DNA of 64,000 nt from Symbiodinium natans (taxonomy: Eukaryota > Sar > Dinophyceae > Suessiales > Symbiodiniaceae). Below the pieces are notes generated by a model. The model made no database searches. It had not been told where the DNA came from and saw only the letters and a program-made list of their open reading frames with translations. Both the position numbers and the translations under genes were made by a program. The stretch lies in contig CAJNDS010002274.1 in assembly GCA_905221605.1 (NCBI GenBank), forward strand, positions 124,001-188,000, read 5' to 3'. Positions within the stretch are counted from its first letter, which is position 1, and each line of letters begins with the position of its first letter. Positions 1-10,543 of the stretch are shown piece after piece.

Positions 1-310
1 TCTGGCGAAGGGCTATTTCTCCATCGGACGCGCGGGAGGATGGTTGTGTGCGCCAACTGAACCGGGAAATCCGGCAAGGGCGTTGCAGCCCCACGGGCAG
101 TGGGTTGCAAGGGGCGGAAGCCGGATCTGACGCAGGATACTATGGTACGCTGGCAGGACAGCATCGGGCCAATGTCATCTCGGCTATAGAGAGCAACGGA
201 TTTGTCCGAGCCCGAGAGGCGGTGATGGCCCTGAATGCGGCGCGGTTCCGAAGGCAGATCTAACTGACGTGCCCAAGATAAAACAGTGGTCTTGGCACTG
301 TGAGCGGCCA
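1..310. other. No gene recognised (left edge)
   Basis: I see no convincing gene here. A 71-codon plus-strand reading frame (48-263) has no recognisable motif. The stretch may be the 3' continuation of the minus-strand recombinase-like remnant that begins to the right, but no catalytic His-x-x-Arg or Tyr box could be read in it. Confidence 0.4.
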
Positions 311-1401
311 CTAGGTTGAATGCTGCGGGCACGGGCTCAGTGGAATGCAAGCGCCACTGGTGGCAAAGCAGGCCTCGGATCCACGGGACTGCTTGATCGT
401 GACGATGACCGGGCGGATGCGATCATCAGAAAGCACGGCAGGCAAAAAGTCGATGCAGCGATCAGGGCACAAATCGTGAGTGTCTGCAAGCACTTGCTTT
501 ACCACAGAAAGCCAGCGGGCAGGCCATGACACAGCGGCGGAGCCTAGCAAGCCAGGCATATAGATTCCCCAAGGCATGCCGGACTTGGTGGTTTTAGTGC
601 GAAGGCAGATGCCGATCAACGCGCAGGATTCTGGCTGGAGATGCAAACGGGCGGGGGGAACCCAAAGCAAGTCGCCCCAGCGCAAGGAGCCCCAGATTGC
701 GCAGAGAAGGACGCCCAACATAAAAATCTCGCAGCGGGGCGTTGAGACATCCAGCACACGCTCCTCGAGCCATACCACAAAGCTCAACGAGAAGGGCAAA
801 CTCTCACGACGCTCAAGCGGGGCGGAAGGCACGAGGAATGCACGCGGAATCGGACCTTCAAGCTGTATCTTAAGCAAGGGCAGGCCGGCTTTCTTGCAAA
901 ACCACGACAGGCTTTTAAATGGCATAGTGGCATAGTAGCAAGACCTTGCAGGCTGGACCGAGCACGGAACCAGTCCGACAAGACGCCAGGTAGAGGGTCG
1001 AAACACGGCGAAGCCCGAATATTGCAGTAGTCACACCAAGCAGACCACATATCCAGGTAGCGCTGCAGAGTGGAAGGGGCATTCACAAGCACGACCCGGG
1101 CAATGAAGAAGTCACGGTCTGAAGCTGCAGAGGCCTCCACAAAGAGGGCGGAAGCTGAACCAAGGCTGACGACTGCAAGAACCCAGCGTGAGACCAGTCG
1201 ATCACGGGCTGCCTCCATAGCTGCGTACATCGAAAGACGGTCGGCTGGCTTTGCCGCAGAAGGCAAAGTGAAAGACTGAAAGGCAATTGCGCGCATGTAG
1301 GTCGGGGTTGACGCAGGCAGACCTGATACGTCAGCTTGCAGGCTGGCGGGGGCGCGGAATGCAGGCACGGAGTGCTTTGGCCGCAGCTTGGGAGCAGGCA
1401 A
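311..1401 (-). pseudogene. Tyrosine-recombinase-like protein, frameshifted mobile-element remnant
   Basis: Two minus-strand frames (1401-about 930, then about 930-311) read as one protein. The first half has a helical core-binding-like segment (LQRYLDMWSAWCDYC, then LSDWFRA). The second half has a catalytic-domain-like segment with SLRWGDLL, where the Arg fits the first catalytic Arg of tyrosine recombinases, followed by a TKTTKSG stretch. The frame switch coincides with a tandem 8-bp duplication (GGCATAGT at 921-928 and 929-936), which breaks the ORF. Tyrosine recombinases drive DIRS, Crypton and similar elements. No reverse transcriptase is visible next to it, so the class is open. The C-terminal His/Arg/Tyr box was not identified. 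Confidence 0.45.
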
Positions 1402-1422
1402 AGGTGGGATGCAGGAAGGCTT

Positions 1423-2388
1423 TTAGGGCACAAAATGAGACTTAGGGGGGCAAGGGGTTAAGGGAGGGGAATTATTAAGCGGAGCCGTCCCCGGTGAAGT
1501 GGAGAGCAAGCGGCGTGCAGGATTGAGACGGCCATTGACCCACCTCGGTGTTGGTGATGGCCGCGGCTGCAGCGTAGATCCAGTGTGTGCATGCGGGCTG
1601 ACCATTGAGAAGGAGCCTGGGGACCCAGAAGAAACTGCAGCTGATTGATGCACCGGCGTAGGCGTCACAGGAGCAGAAAGAGGAGAAGGAGAATCCACCG
1701 CATACTGCTCGTCCAGAACTTGCGGAGGGGGTTCTGTGGGTGGCAAAGTGGCATCGACATCCAAGTTCTCCTGGGGACAAGGGAGACCGAAGGCGGACTC
1801 AGAGCATGCGGATGTGTCCGAAGGTGGGTGCACGGGGGGCGGGGGAGCACCAACGGACGAAGGGGAAGCATGCATTTCAACAGGAGGGGGGGGGGTGACT
1901 GGATTGGGAGGCAAGGCCCCGCTATCCAATGCAAGAGTCTGCGAGGAGCAATCCACCTCAAGAGGCGATGGGGTCACGTCTGCAGTGGCAAGGGGCGGAG
2001 GCACCAGAAGTCCCGAAGGTGGGTGCACTGGGGTTGGGGCACCAACGGGAGCTGCAAGAGAGGGCAGGCTAACATTCTCTGGCTGTGCTAGGGAGCTGGA
2101 AGGGGTTTGCACGGGAGTGGCAGGATCGCCAGCAGGCTCATCCACTGGAGCAGGAAGTTCGGAAGGAGCAGCGGGCGGAGGACCAAGCGGAGCATCCTCA
2201 ACAGGCAACTGCTGCATCGTCGTCGTGATGTCCTGGCAGAGCGACCCTGAACAAAAAACGCAACCCAGGAAAGCAACATGCAGATGCAGATGCAAAACGC
2301 CAGCAAACACGGGAAGGCATCTTTTCGCTGCAAGGCGGGAGCAACTCGGGACTGAGCGGAGCCAGCGGAACGAGGGCCAACGAACCAA
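1423..2388 (-). CDS. Proline-rich low-complexity ORF, unknown
   Basis: A 321-codon minus-strand frame with a hydrophobic stretch near its start (residues about 25-50), then a long Pro/Ser/Ala/Thr-rich region with recurring PPPVHPPS-type motifs. I recognise no domain. It lies immediately upstream, in minus-strand order, of the recombinase-like remnant and may be a linker or ORF of the same element. The composition alone could also keep a frame open by chance, so coding status is uncertain. Confidence 0.25.
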   Translation of the reverse strand: MVRWPSFRWLRSVPSCSRLAAKRCLPVFAGVLHLHLHVAFLGCVFCSGSLCQDITTTMQQLPVEDAPLGPPPAAPSELPAPVDEPAGDPATPVQTPSSSLAQPENVSLPSLAAPVGAPTPVHPPSGLLVPPPLATADVTPSPLEVDCSSQTLALDSGALPPNPVTPPPPVEMHASPSSVGAPPPPVHPPSDTSACSESAFGLPCPQENLDVDATLPPTEPPPQVLDEQYAVDSPSPLSAPVTPTPVHQSAAVSSGSPGSFSMVSPHAHTGSTLQPRPSPTPRWVNGRLNPARRLLSTSPGTAPLNNSPPLTPCPPKSHFVP

Positions 2389-2532
2389 GGCAACCTAAGG
2401 GCTATTTTTCAAAACCCAGGGTTGGCCGCACGAACCAGGCTCTTCAAAAAACGGAGGGAACGGAAACGCGGAGAGCGGAAGGTCTAGGACCGCAGCAAAA
2501 TGGCGGAACTCGGGCAGAGACCTTGCGGAAGC

Positions 2533-3760
2533 TCACATTGTGAGCAGGCGGTGACACGCGGAGCACTGGTGCTCCTTGTGCCCGGAACGTTCGCCGAACA
2601 TAACCGGGCGGAAGCAAAGGCCTGTACACAGCGGACTGCGGTCAGGGTCGTTCACTGTCGGGCAGATGTGGGTGCAGTACCCGCGGAGTTTCAGGTGGGC
2701 CACGGCATCAGCAGGCGGCTGAAGGCGGGACTGCAGCCAGCGCGGGATCTCATCGGCGTGGATGCAGAAGAGGTCGGCGTAGGGCCACCAGGCGGGGCGG
2801 ACGACGGTTGCGGGGGCTGCGGACAGAGCTATCTGGAAGTCCCAGCCTTCGGCGGTGCTCCATGGGCCGGACTGCGGGGACTCCGAGTAGCCCATTTCGA
2901 AGTTGAGCAGCTCGTCCGGGCGGAGGCGGCTGTGGGGCACACGACCGGCAGGCGGGAGCGGTCGGTGCGGCTGGACTGGCTTGCGGTATCGGCGGGGGCG
3001 GCACGATGCCCAACGGCTGGGTCGAAGTGCAGGTGCTCGTGGCGGGTGGGCCGGGGCTCAACCCGATGGCGCTGCGGGCGGGCAGAGAAGGTGTCAGACG
3101 GCTCTGCTGCTGCGGCACGGACGGGCTCGGCTGGCTGGGCGGAGGGCTCCGGGACAGGACCGTGCACGGGCTCGGCAGGTCGGGCAGACCCATCCACAGG
3201 CGGGGCCGACTGCTCAGGGGGCAACGGCTCGGAGCGCGCTCCCTGGGCTGTGGAGTGTGGAGCGGGCGTTGGCGGGGGCTGCTCAGTGCTTGCGGGCATT
3301 GGCGGAATGTGCAGAGCAGCGCCTTCGTCGGAAACCTCATCTGCCCAGCGGGTACCACGGAAACTGCGGGTAGGTGGGCGGTCGGAGCCTTGGAGCTAGT
3401 CCAGCAAGTTCTGCGGGAGGTTGTAGAGGCGGTCCATGACAACATCGTGGGCGACCTCCTCGACAAAAAAAGCACACTTTGCAGCGGAAGGGAACCGAGA
3501 GCGCGGGCAGCATCTTCCGGGGTGTGTTCGCAGATGGAGTGCCAGCAGTGAAGCAGCTCTGCCTGACGGGCGGAGTCCCTGGCACGGATGTCGGCGGCGG
3601 TTTCAACATCTGCAGGGGCGGCCGCGGCTGTTGCGGAGGCGGTTGCAGACGGGGTCGGACTGGGCAGAGGCAGCTGCAACGGCAGCAGCAGCAGCAGCCT
3701 GGGCCGGAGTCGGAGTCTGCACACGGTGCGACATGGCAAGAACTCGGGCTGGCAAGTCAA
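2533..3760 (-). pseudogene. Cysteine-rich mobile-element protein remnant (three frames)
   Basis: Overlapping minus-strand frames (3760-about 3390, about 3299-2829, 2940-2533) appear to be pieces of one decayed protein. The N-terminal piece is Ala-rich, then ADIRARDSARQAELLHCWHS. The middle is Pro/Glu-rich. The C-terminal piece carries a probable zinc-binding module of paired cysteines (YCTHIC, LCTGLC, HQCSACH) ending in LLTM. Such a Cys-rich end fits an element-encoded nucleic-acid-binding protein, but this is inference. The frame changes imply at least two indels. It sits upstream of the recombinase-like gene on the same strand, which supports one element spanning roughly 0.3-3.8 kb. Confidence 0.35.
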
Positions 3761-4505
3761 GCAAGAAGCTGAAGCTCGTGATCATCAAGAAAGCTGCAGC
3801 AGGGCGGCAGAAAGTATGCGGAGCAGACATGACTGAAAGAACACGGCTCAACCAAACCGGACATGACAAAAAACGCAAGAGAGTGACATGTGTGCAAACA
3901 TGTGTGCATGTGGCATGTACGGCGTCCTCACAGTACCAAACGTCGAGCACGCGGTGCTCAGAAAGACCTGGCCTGAGTCAGCGGACAGCAGGCAGGCGGT
4001 ACGGAGGAGCTAGGCGCAGCGGAACAAGTAAACGTCCGAGCGCCAGGCCACTGAGGGTAAGGACCCAGCAGCAGCGGGAGACCTGAATCAGCGGATTGCA
4101 GGCTCCAAAGCACAGCAGAATGTACGCGGTACAAACTGAGTGCGGCACCAGACTGGAAGCGATCCAGAGGTGCGGTGCTCGCACCTGCAGCGGCAGGCGG
4201 CACAGTTCCAACTGCAGCGGCAGAAGGAACGACTCAGCACAGCGGTGAGAGTCCTTGAGTAGCGGGCGGCGATACCGGACCCGAACTCGCAAAGCTGTAA
4301 TGGGAAACCCAAAGACAGCCGATCAAGCCATGGCGCGGGGCGGTATGCAGAGTGCAGTCCTAACAAAAAAAGCAACTAAAGTTTTTGCTTGCACGTAACG
4401 GATAGCACCGAAGAGCATTACCAACCTGCGAGCCAAGACTGTGGGCGGGCAGCCTCGCAGGCGTACATGCTATGCCGTTGCGTGCATGCAGCAAACACCC
4501 CTGTA
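3761..4505. other. No gene recognised
   Basis: Only short overlapping frames on both strands; none carries a recognisable domain. The stretch ends at the minisatellite array. A short CAG-rich run lies near 3680-3700, just left of this interval. Confidence 0.4.
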
Positions 4506-5506
4506 CAAGTACATACACGTGTTTAAAAGGCATCCCACGCCACCACTTGCAAACCCAAAATGTGTTTAAAAGGCATCCCACGCCACCACTTGCAAACCCA
4601 AATGTGTTTAAAAGGCATCCCACGCCACCACTTGCAAACCCAAATGTGTTTAAAAGGCATCCCACGCCACCACTTGCAAACCCAACTGTGTTTAAAAGGC
4701 ATCCCACGTGTTTAAAAGGCATCCCACGCCACCACTTGCAAACCCAAATGTGTTTAAAAGGCATCCCACGCCACCACTTGCAAACCCAAATGTGTTTAAA
4801 AGGCATCCCACGCCACCACTTGCAAACCCAAATGTGTTTAAAAGGCATCCCACGCCACCACTTGCAAACCCAAATGTGTTTAAAAGGCATCCCACGCCAC
4901 CACTTGCAAACCCAATGTGTTTTAAAAGGCATCCCACGCCACCACTTGCAAACCCAAATGTGTTTAAAAGGCATCCCACGCCACCACTTGCAAACCCAAA
5001 TGTGTTTAAAAGGCATCCCACGCCACCACTTGCAAACCCAAATGTGTTTAAAAGGCATCCCACGCCACCACTTGCAAACCCAAATGTGTTTAAAAGGCAT
5101 CCCACGCCACCACTTGCAAACCCAAAATGTGTTTAAAAGGCATCCCACGCCACCACTTGCAAACCCAAATGTGTTTAAAAGGCATTCCACGCCACCACTT
5201 GCAAACCCAAATATGTTCAAAAGGCACCCCACGCCACCACTTGCAAACCCAAATGTGTTTAAAAGGCATCCCACGCCACCACTTGCAAACCCAAATGTGT
5301 TTAAAAGGCATTCCACACCACCACTTGCAAACCCAAATGTGTTTAAAAGGCATCCCACGCCACCACTTGCAAACCCAAAGTGTTTAAAAGGCATCCCACG
5401 CCACCACTTGCAAACCCAAATGTGTTTGAAAGGCATCCCACGCCACCACTTGCAAACCCAAATGTGTTTAAAAGGCATCCCACGCCACCACTTGCAAACC
5501 CAAATG
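4506..5506 (+). repeat. 42-bp minisatellite array, left part
   Basis: About 22-23 head-to-tail copies of a 42-bp unit containing CCACGCCACCACTTGCAAAC and TGTTTAAAAGGCATC. Copies are nearly identical, with one truncated unit near 4690-4710 and scattered substitutions around 5185-5325. Because 42 is a multiple of three, long frames stay open on both strands (more than 350 codons); these are artefacts of the period. The array continues beyond Copia-1 at 16071. Confidence 0.95.
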
Positions 5507-6308
5507 TGTAAAACTACCAAACCCTAGAACCCCCAAAGCGCCTGCACAGGTTGTTTGTTCGCGCACAAAGCGAAAGCTCACCAAGCTGAGACATGTCGTT
5601 CAAGCTTCTTTACAGTGCTGTTCAAGCTACGACTCGCTCAGACACTTTGCTCCTCTGAAGCCACGCATTCAAAGCATGAGACACTTCCAGCTTCAGCTGG
5701 TTGTTCCTCCCTGCTGCTTGTTAACTTGTTAACATGCAGCTGCTGCCAAAACAAAATTTCGCAACAAAAGCTTCCATACTATACAACCAAGGACTACTTT
5801 ACAAACGCATGACATGCTCCCAAAACTCTCCATGACACGCTCAGCATGCAAACTTTCCTGTTGGGTTCTCAGCTGAGGAGCCCCAGGCCGAATTGTCGGT
5901 TTTTTAGGAAAAAACCCGAGATTCCGCCCAAGGCGAAATTGTCTGATTTTCAGGGAAATCACGAGATTCAGCTTCTGCCTTCAAGATCAACCCCTGAGAT
6001 CCATCCAGGCAAGTTAGCAGCTCAGCATTGCATGTCTCACAGTCCAGGCTCAGTGCTTTTGCAAAAGACTTCTCCAGCAAGAAAACGCCCGTGCCCACGC
6101 AGTAAAGATCATGCAAGCTCCAAACTTGCACAACATACCAGAAGCGATATGCATTGCCTTCCAAAAGCAATGCATATAGCCAACCCATCATTCGCTGACA
6201 CCAAGAGGGCAGAAGCTGGCACTTACAGAAAACTCGCAGATATCCATATCGCTCTTCCACTAACCCAAGCCCAATGGCCAGGATGCAGAAACCATATATA
6301 TTTCCACA
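5507..6308 (-). repeat. Copia-1 3' LTR
   Basis: 802-bp LTR matching 15393-16070. It carries an extra 123 bp (5878-6000) flanked by CTGAG at 5873-5877 and 5996-6000, which the other LTR lacks. It is 3' in element orientation because the element reads on the minus strand. Confidence 0.92.
5878..6000. repeat. 123-bp insertion in the Copia-1 3' LTR
   Basis: Present only in this LTR and bounded by the 5-bp repeat CTGAG. Internally it is a diverged dimer of about 46-48 bp; both halves contain a GAATTGTC/GAAATTGTC motif and an ACGAGATTC-like motif. The first half can fold (GGTTTTTT / GAAAAAACC). It is either a small non-autonomous insertion or a local duplication. Confidence 0.6.
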
Positions 6309-6317
6309 CCCCCTTTC
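6309..6317 (-). promoter_or_regulatory. Copia-1 polypurine tract
   Basis: The minus strand reads GAAAGGGGG directly before the TG that starts the 3' LTR. This is the expected place and composition for the plus-strand DNA primer of an LTR element. Confidence 0.7.
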
Positions 6318-6716
6318 GATGTGGATATCGGCGCTGAAAAAAACGCCAAAAGACATATTGCCACGGATAAGCATCAAGCAGGCACAGAAGCAGCTGCGTA
6401 TAGTCCATGTGGAAGCGAAGCGGAATTGTACTGAATTCCAAACATGTGATACCCAGTAGTGAAGAGGGACTCATCTCTGCTGGTTCCCACACCCAGTCAA
6501 AGGTTGCATTCACGCAAAGGCCAAGACGATTCAAAAGGTCTTGCTTTCGATATTGCCAGCCCGGAAAAGCTGGGCCTCACGATGCCATCTGCACTATTCT
6601 TCAAAGCCAAACCAGCAGCAAACTCTTCCCGCAAGCCACACTGCAGTGCTACCCAAAGCGAAGGCTCTCCAAGCCTTCTAACAGTAGCCAACAATGCTGC
6701 TCGTTCCTTTCAGAGT

Positions 6717-7310
6717 TCACTGCGCCAACTTCCTTTGGAACCCGCTGGATTTCGTAAAGCCCACATAGGTAAGGTAACCGGCCAGGTCCACTGCCTGGGA
6801 ACGTGGCTGACCACCTTTGTATTCATGTCCGAACTTCGTTCGAACCCAAGCAAGGTACTTTGTCAACTCCGCATTGGTGGCACTCATCTCCACCAAAGCA
6901 GCGTAGGTTCTTCCTTTCCACTCCTTCACCGAATTGAGCTTCGGCAATTCAGCGATGGTGCGATCCCACTGAGATTTCGTAGTGTTTTCCGGAAGGCTCA
7001 CTTCAAATGCCCCTTCGCCCCCTGTATAGGAGACGAGAAGGAACTGGTCATCCTCCCCATCATCTTCGGCCAAGCTTGCTCGCTGGCTGCTCGCTGATCC
7101 ACTCGTCTTCACGACAGCAGTCATCGCGGTAGCCTTCGAAATCGGTAGCTGCTCGCTGCCAAAATACCCACTGGTCTTGGCGTCGTCACCCTCAAAGCGG
7201 CGTCGCTTGGGCGCATCGGTCATGCTGCCTTCGGTATGCACAACCTCTGCTGCTGCTGACTTTGCCAGCAAGCGCTGCAACTCACGACGCTCATCTTCGG
7301 TGAGCACCAT
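6717..7310 (-). CDS. Copia-1 accessory ORF downstream of pol, unknown
   Basis: A 197-residue frame from ATG at 7310, between the end of pol and the 3' LTR. It starts VLTEDERRELQRLL, followed by a charged stretch with a KRRRF basic cluster, then a more ordered C-terminal half (SLPENTTKSQWDRTIAELPK; WVRTKFGHEYKGG; LAGYLTYVGFTKSSG). I do not recognise the fold. An extra ORF after RNase H is not part of the basic copia plan. It is uninterrupted although pol is broken. Confidence 0.5.
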   Translation of the reverse strand: MVLTEDERRELQRLLAKSAAAEVVHTEGSMTDAPKRRRFEGDDAKTSGYFGSEQLPISKATAMTAVVKTSGSASSQRASLAEDDGEDDQFLLVSYTGGEGAFEVSLPENTTKSQWDRTIAELPKLNSVKEWKGRTYAALVEMSATNAELTKYLAWVRTKFGHEYKGGQPRSQAVDLAGYLTYVGFTKSSGFQRKLAQ

Positions 7311-7444
7311 TGCAGGCACCACTAGCTTCGAACTGGTATATACGCAACAGCTAGCGAAAACGCACGAACTTCAGCCCAAGCAGGCGCAAAGAACCCCAAA
7401 ATCCACCTCCTCAGGAGGTCAGGCGTTCAGACTCTTCACACCTC

Positions 7445-9479
7445 TCAGGTTTCCCGCAATGCTTTCACAGCACCCTTCACAATTGCTTCAGCAAGTTTCG
7501 GTGTGTAAAAACCAGTGTCTAACCACGCTACATGTATTGCGCGCGCATGCTGCAAGCACTCACAACGTGAAAAGCAAGCAAGCTCACTCACAAAACGCTC
7601 AGATGTTGAGGTGAAGCCCAAAACCTTCTCGATAGGCTCCCCCCCTTTTGCCGTCAAACCCGTCACACAGAGCTTCACAGGCACCTCAAAATCATGCTTA
7701 GCTTCGCGTAGAACCCTCTTACACATCGCATAGCTCCAGATTCGATTGTTCCAAGGCAACTCAAAGCTAGAATGCTTTCCAAGACGCAAGTACTTTCGAA
7801 CGCACGGGAACACTTCAAACCACTCCCAATCAGCTCGTGTTTGCTCAGACGATACCCTTCCATGCGTGAAATTTCGAAGTGGCGAGCCGGAGGAGCATGG
7901 GGTGGATACATGGACAAAAACGTCACTCTTCTCAAAGTTTGCAGGGTAGGACTTCAGGCTTGCGAACACTTTCGGGCTTTGCATGTTGGCGCACACACCC
8001 GCGTACGATACACCTAACATGCTGCACACGGCTTGAATGCTCGACTGTTCCCGGCAACACACCTCCACGACAACGTAGCGCCTACTTGCATGAGCCAAGC
8101 TGCAGATCGGACTCGCAAGAAGCTCAAAGCCAAGAGACTGTCGATGGATGCCAAAGGCTGCACTTCCAAGGCACTTCGTGAGTAGGTCACTCGGATTGTC
8201 CACCCCCTTTCGAAAGGCAAGAACCAACTGACCCTCAACAACCCTCGACTTCAGCCACTCAACACGTATCTCAAGGTGGCGACTCCTCTTAGGAATGTCC
8301 ATGTTCTTCAGAAGCTTCAGTGAGGACTCTGAATCCGAAAACAAGACACCTGGGATCTCTGCAGCCTCCACTTCTCCAAACGTACCAAAAACCCTGCCGA
8401 GAAATTTCCCCAAGCTTGACATCTCCTGCGCCACAGCTTGCAAGGCAAACAGTTCACTCTCCATGCTAGATAGCGACACAAGCTGTTGATGTCGACATAA
8501 GGTTTTGACAACACACCCGTCTACTGTCAACACTCCTCCAGTAATACCTCGTCTTTTGGTGCAACGAAGAGGAGCGTGCGACGCGTCCGAAAAACAGACC
8601 ATGTGTTTTTGCTGTGGAAAATGTTTCTGCTGATGTAGAACGTCACTGGCCGCAGGCAACCTCACAGCCACGCACATGTCGTTCTGTAGATACCGCAGCA
8701 AGGCCCGCAGTCCCTGCTCGGTATTGTTGGTTGGGATTGATTGTTGAGTGGCCAGAATTGAAACATAAGCTCGAAGGTCCTGCCGTGTCTGCGTCATCCA
8801 AGCCACCTTTCCCAGCGCCGGCCTGAACCGCGCGTAAGCCTCAGGACTCAGTGGCAGCCCACCTTCCTTTTCTACATGCACTGCAACGTCCGGTGGACTT
8901 GAAGTTCCTTTTCCAGATAACCCATAGGCGTTAAAGGTGTCATCAAGATAGTCCTGTGGCAAAGAAACAGTCAACGAAGCCTCACCCTTCCTACGAGAGA
9001 TGACACGACCGATGAATCTCAACACCCCGCCTCCAGCTGCTGAAGATCGAATCACCCCTGTTCTCTTCAACTCCACTAAACGCTCAATGGCCTCAAAGAT
9101 GCGGTTCGCGTCTTCTTCTGTTGGTGTCATCAAGAGAAAGTCGTCAACATACACCAACAGTATGCACGGCCCTGACTCCAACAAGCCGGAAAAGAGGCAA
9201 GGCTCCAGAGAGCAACTGCGCAGGCCTGAACCAATGCTTTTCACCACTTCCGCAACGAAACAGATCCATTCTTGTGAAGCTTTGCGTAGCCCGTTCAGGG
9301 CCTTACGCAAGTGCAGATATAGTGGTTCCCCGCTGACCGTGGACACTGAAAGAGGAAACTTCATCACCACATCACGCTCGCGCAGCGGCGTTGCCATAAA
9401 AGCATGCGACACATCACCTCCTGACAACACAAGGTCACGACAACCTGCTATGCCGAGCACAGTAAACAACGCGTCAGCA
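7445..9479 (-). CDS. Copia-1 pol, 3' part: RT palm, RNase H and a methyltransferase-like tail
   Basis: This is the C-terminal part of copia pol; its frame resumes at 9479, just past the 1.06-kb insertion. It contains the RT Asp-bearing segment SGGDVSHAFMATPL, the LVYVDDFLL active site, and the copia RNase H signatures FSDASHAPL, SLSSMESELFAL and FSDSESSLKLL with NPSDLLTKCLG. After RNase H comes an extra domain of about 200 residues with VVEVCC, DVFVHVSTPCSSGSP and LPWNN-type motifs, reminiscent of motifs I and IV of class-I (C5-type) methyltransferases. There is no internal stop, which suggests fairly recent activity. The RT half is certain; the methyltransferase reading is tentative. Confidence 0.85.
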
Positions 9480-10543
9480 CTGGGGGTAGGGAAGACAGTG
9501 AATCCAAGAGTTAAGGAAAATTAACTCTGAAGTTAATTGACCGGCATCGGGCCGGCTCGACGCCCCTTAGGTCCAGCACAATTAACTCTCGATTTAATTG
9601 CCTGTTAACGTCGCGCGACGCAGCATGCCATGCCGGCAAGCTGCTCAAGGAACACAATTAAATCAGGATTTAATTGTTTCTGCTAGACGATCCCAACCCG
9701 CAGAAACAATTAAATCACGATTTAATTGTTCCCCCCCAACCTTTCAACAATTAAATGACGATTTAATTGTTCCCCCTAAAGTAATAGTAATAATAATAGT
9801 AATAATAATCGTAATAATAATAGTAATAAAATAATAATAATAATAGTAATAATAATAGTAATAGTAATAATGATAATAATAGGAAAAAAATAAGAATAAT
9901 AATAATAGTAGTAACAATAAGAAGAAGAATAAAAGCAATAGTAATAGAAATAGTAATAGTAATAGTAATAATGATAATAATAAGAATAATAATAATAGTA
10001 GTAATAATATTAATAATATCAGTAACAATAAGAAGAAGAGCAATAGCAATAGCAATAGCAATAGCAATAGCAATAGCAATAGCAATAGTAATAGTAATAG
10101 TAATAGTAATAGCAATAAGAAAAATAATAATAAGAAGAAGAATAAGGAAAATAATAGTAGTAAACATAATAATCATAGGAATAGTAATAGTAATAGTAAT
10201 AATAATACTAATATTAATAGTAATAATAAGACTAATAGTAATAGTAATAATAAGACTCATCGTAATAGGAAAAATAAGACTAATAGTAATAGTAGTAATA
10301 AGTCTAATTGTAATAGTAGTAATAATAGTGCAATTAAATCATGATTTCATGGTGCAAACAGGTACAAATTAGCACAAGTCTTTGCTACACCATTAACTCA
10401 CGATTTAATTGTCTTCCAGTCAAACGCAAAGAAACACAATTAAATCACGATTTAATTGTGTTTTTGTAGGGATAAGGTATGTCGAGGTAGCAACAATTAA
10501 ATCAGGATTTAATTCTTTTTAACTTCTGGATTCATGGGTTTTC
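9480..10543 (-). mobile_element. Introner-like insertion in Copia-1 RT
   Basis: A 1064-nt insertion flanked by 11-bp direct repeats CTGGGGGTAGG (9480-9490 and 10544-10554). Its ends are imperfect inverted repeats of about 45 bp: the left end reads GTGAATCCAAGAGTTAAG, and the right end reverse-complemented reads ATGAATCCAGAAGTTAAA. On the coding (minus) strand it starts GAAAAC after CCCCCAG and ends CTACCCCCAG. Removing it as a GA-AG intron rejoins SSPTP to SADALF in frame, restoring copia RT. Inside are (TAA/TAG)n-like sequence and about nine 22-bp palindromes. The insertion and duplications are visible; splicing is inference. Confidence 0.7.
9528..10515. repeat. Palindrome cluster around a trinucleotide-rich tract
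   Basis: Copies of a 22-bp dyad with arms CAATTAAATC and GATTTAATTG and a 2-nt spacer occur near 9581, 9655, 9707, 9747, 10437 and 10495, with degenerate copies near 9528, 10331 and 10392. Several are perfect palindromes. Between them (9776-10330) lies AT-rich imperfect trinucleotide DNA of the ATA/GTA type; long Ile/Leu or Tyr frames across it are artefacts. Confidence 0.85.

Noticed and set aside
2500-3551. Gly/Ala/Arg-rich plus-strand frames
   Set aside because: Shadow frames of the GC-rich minus-strand remnant; low complexity, no motif.
4506-5506. CRISPR-like regular repeats
   Set aside because: Units are contiguous with no unique spacers, and the setting is eukaryotic; a minisatellite.
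4472-5527. Long open frames on both strands with a 14-residue repeat
   Set aside because: The 42-bp period keeps frames open by arithmetic; the same peptides appear in three frames on both strands. Not a gene.
9744-10372. Ile/Leu- or Tyr-rich frames on both strands
   Set aside because: Low-complexity ATA/GTA repeats inside the introner-like insertion; no start context or domain.
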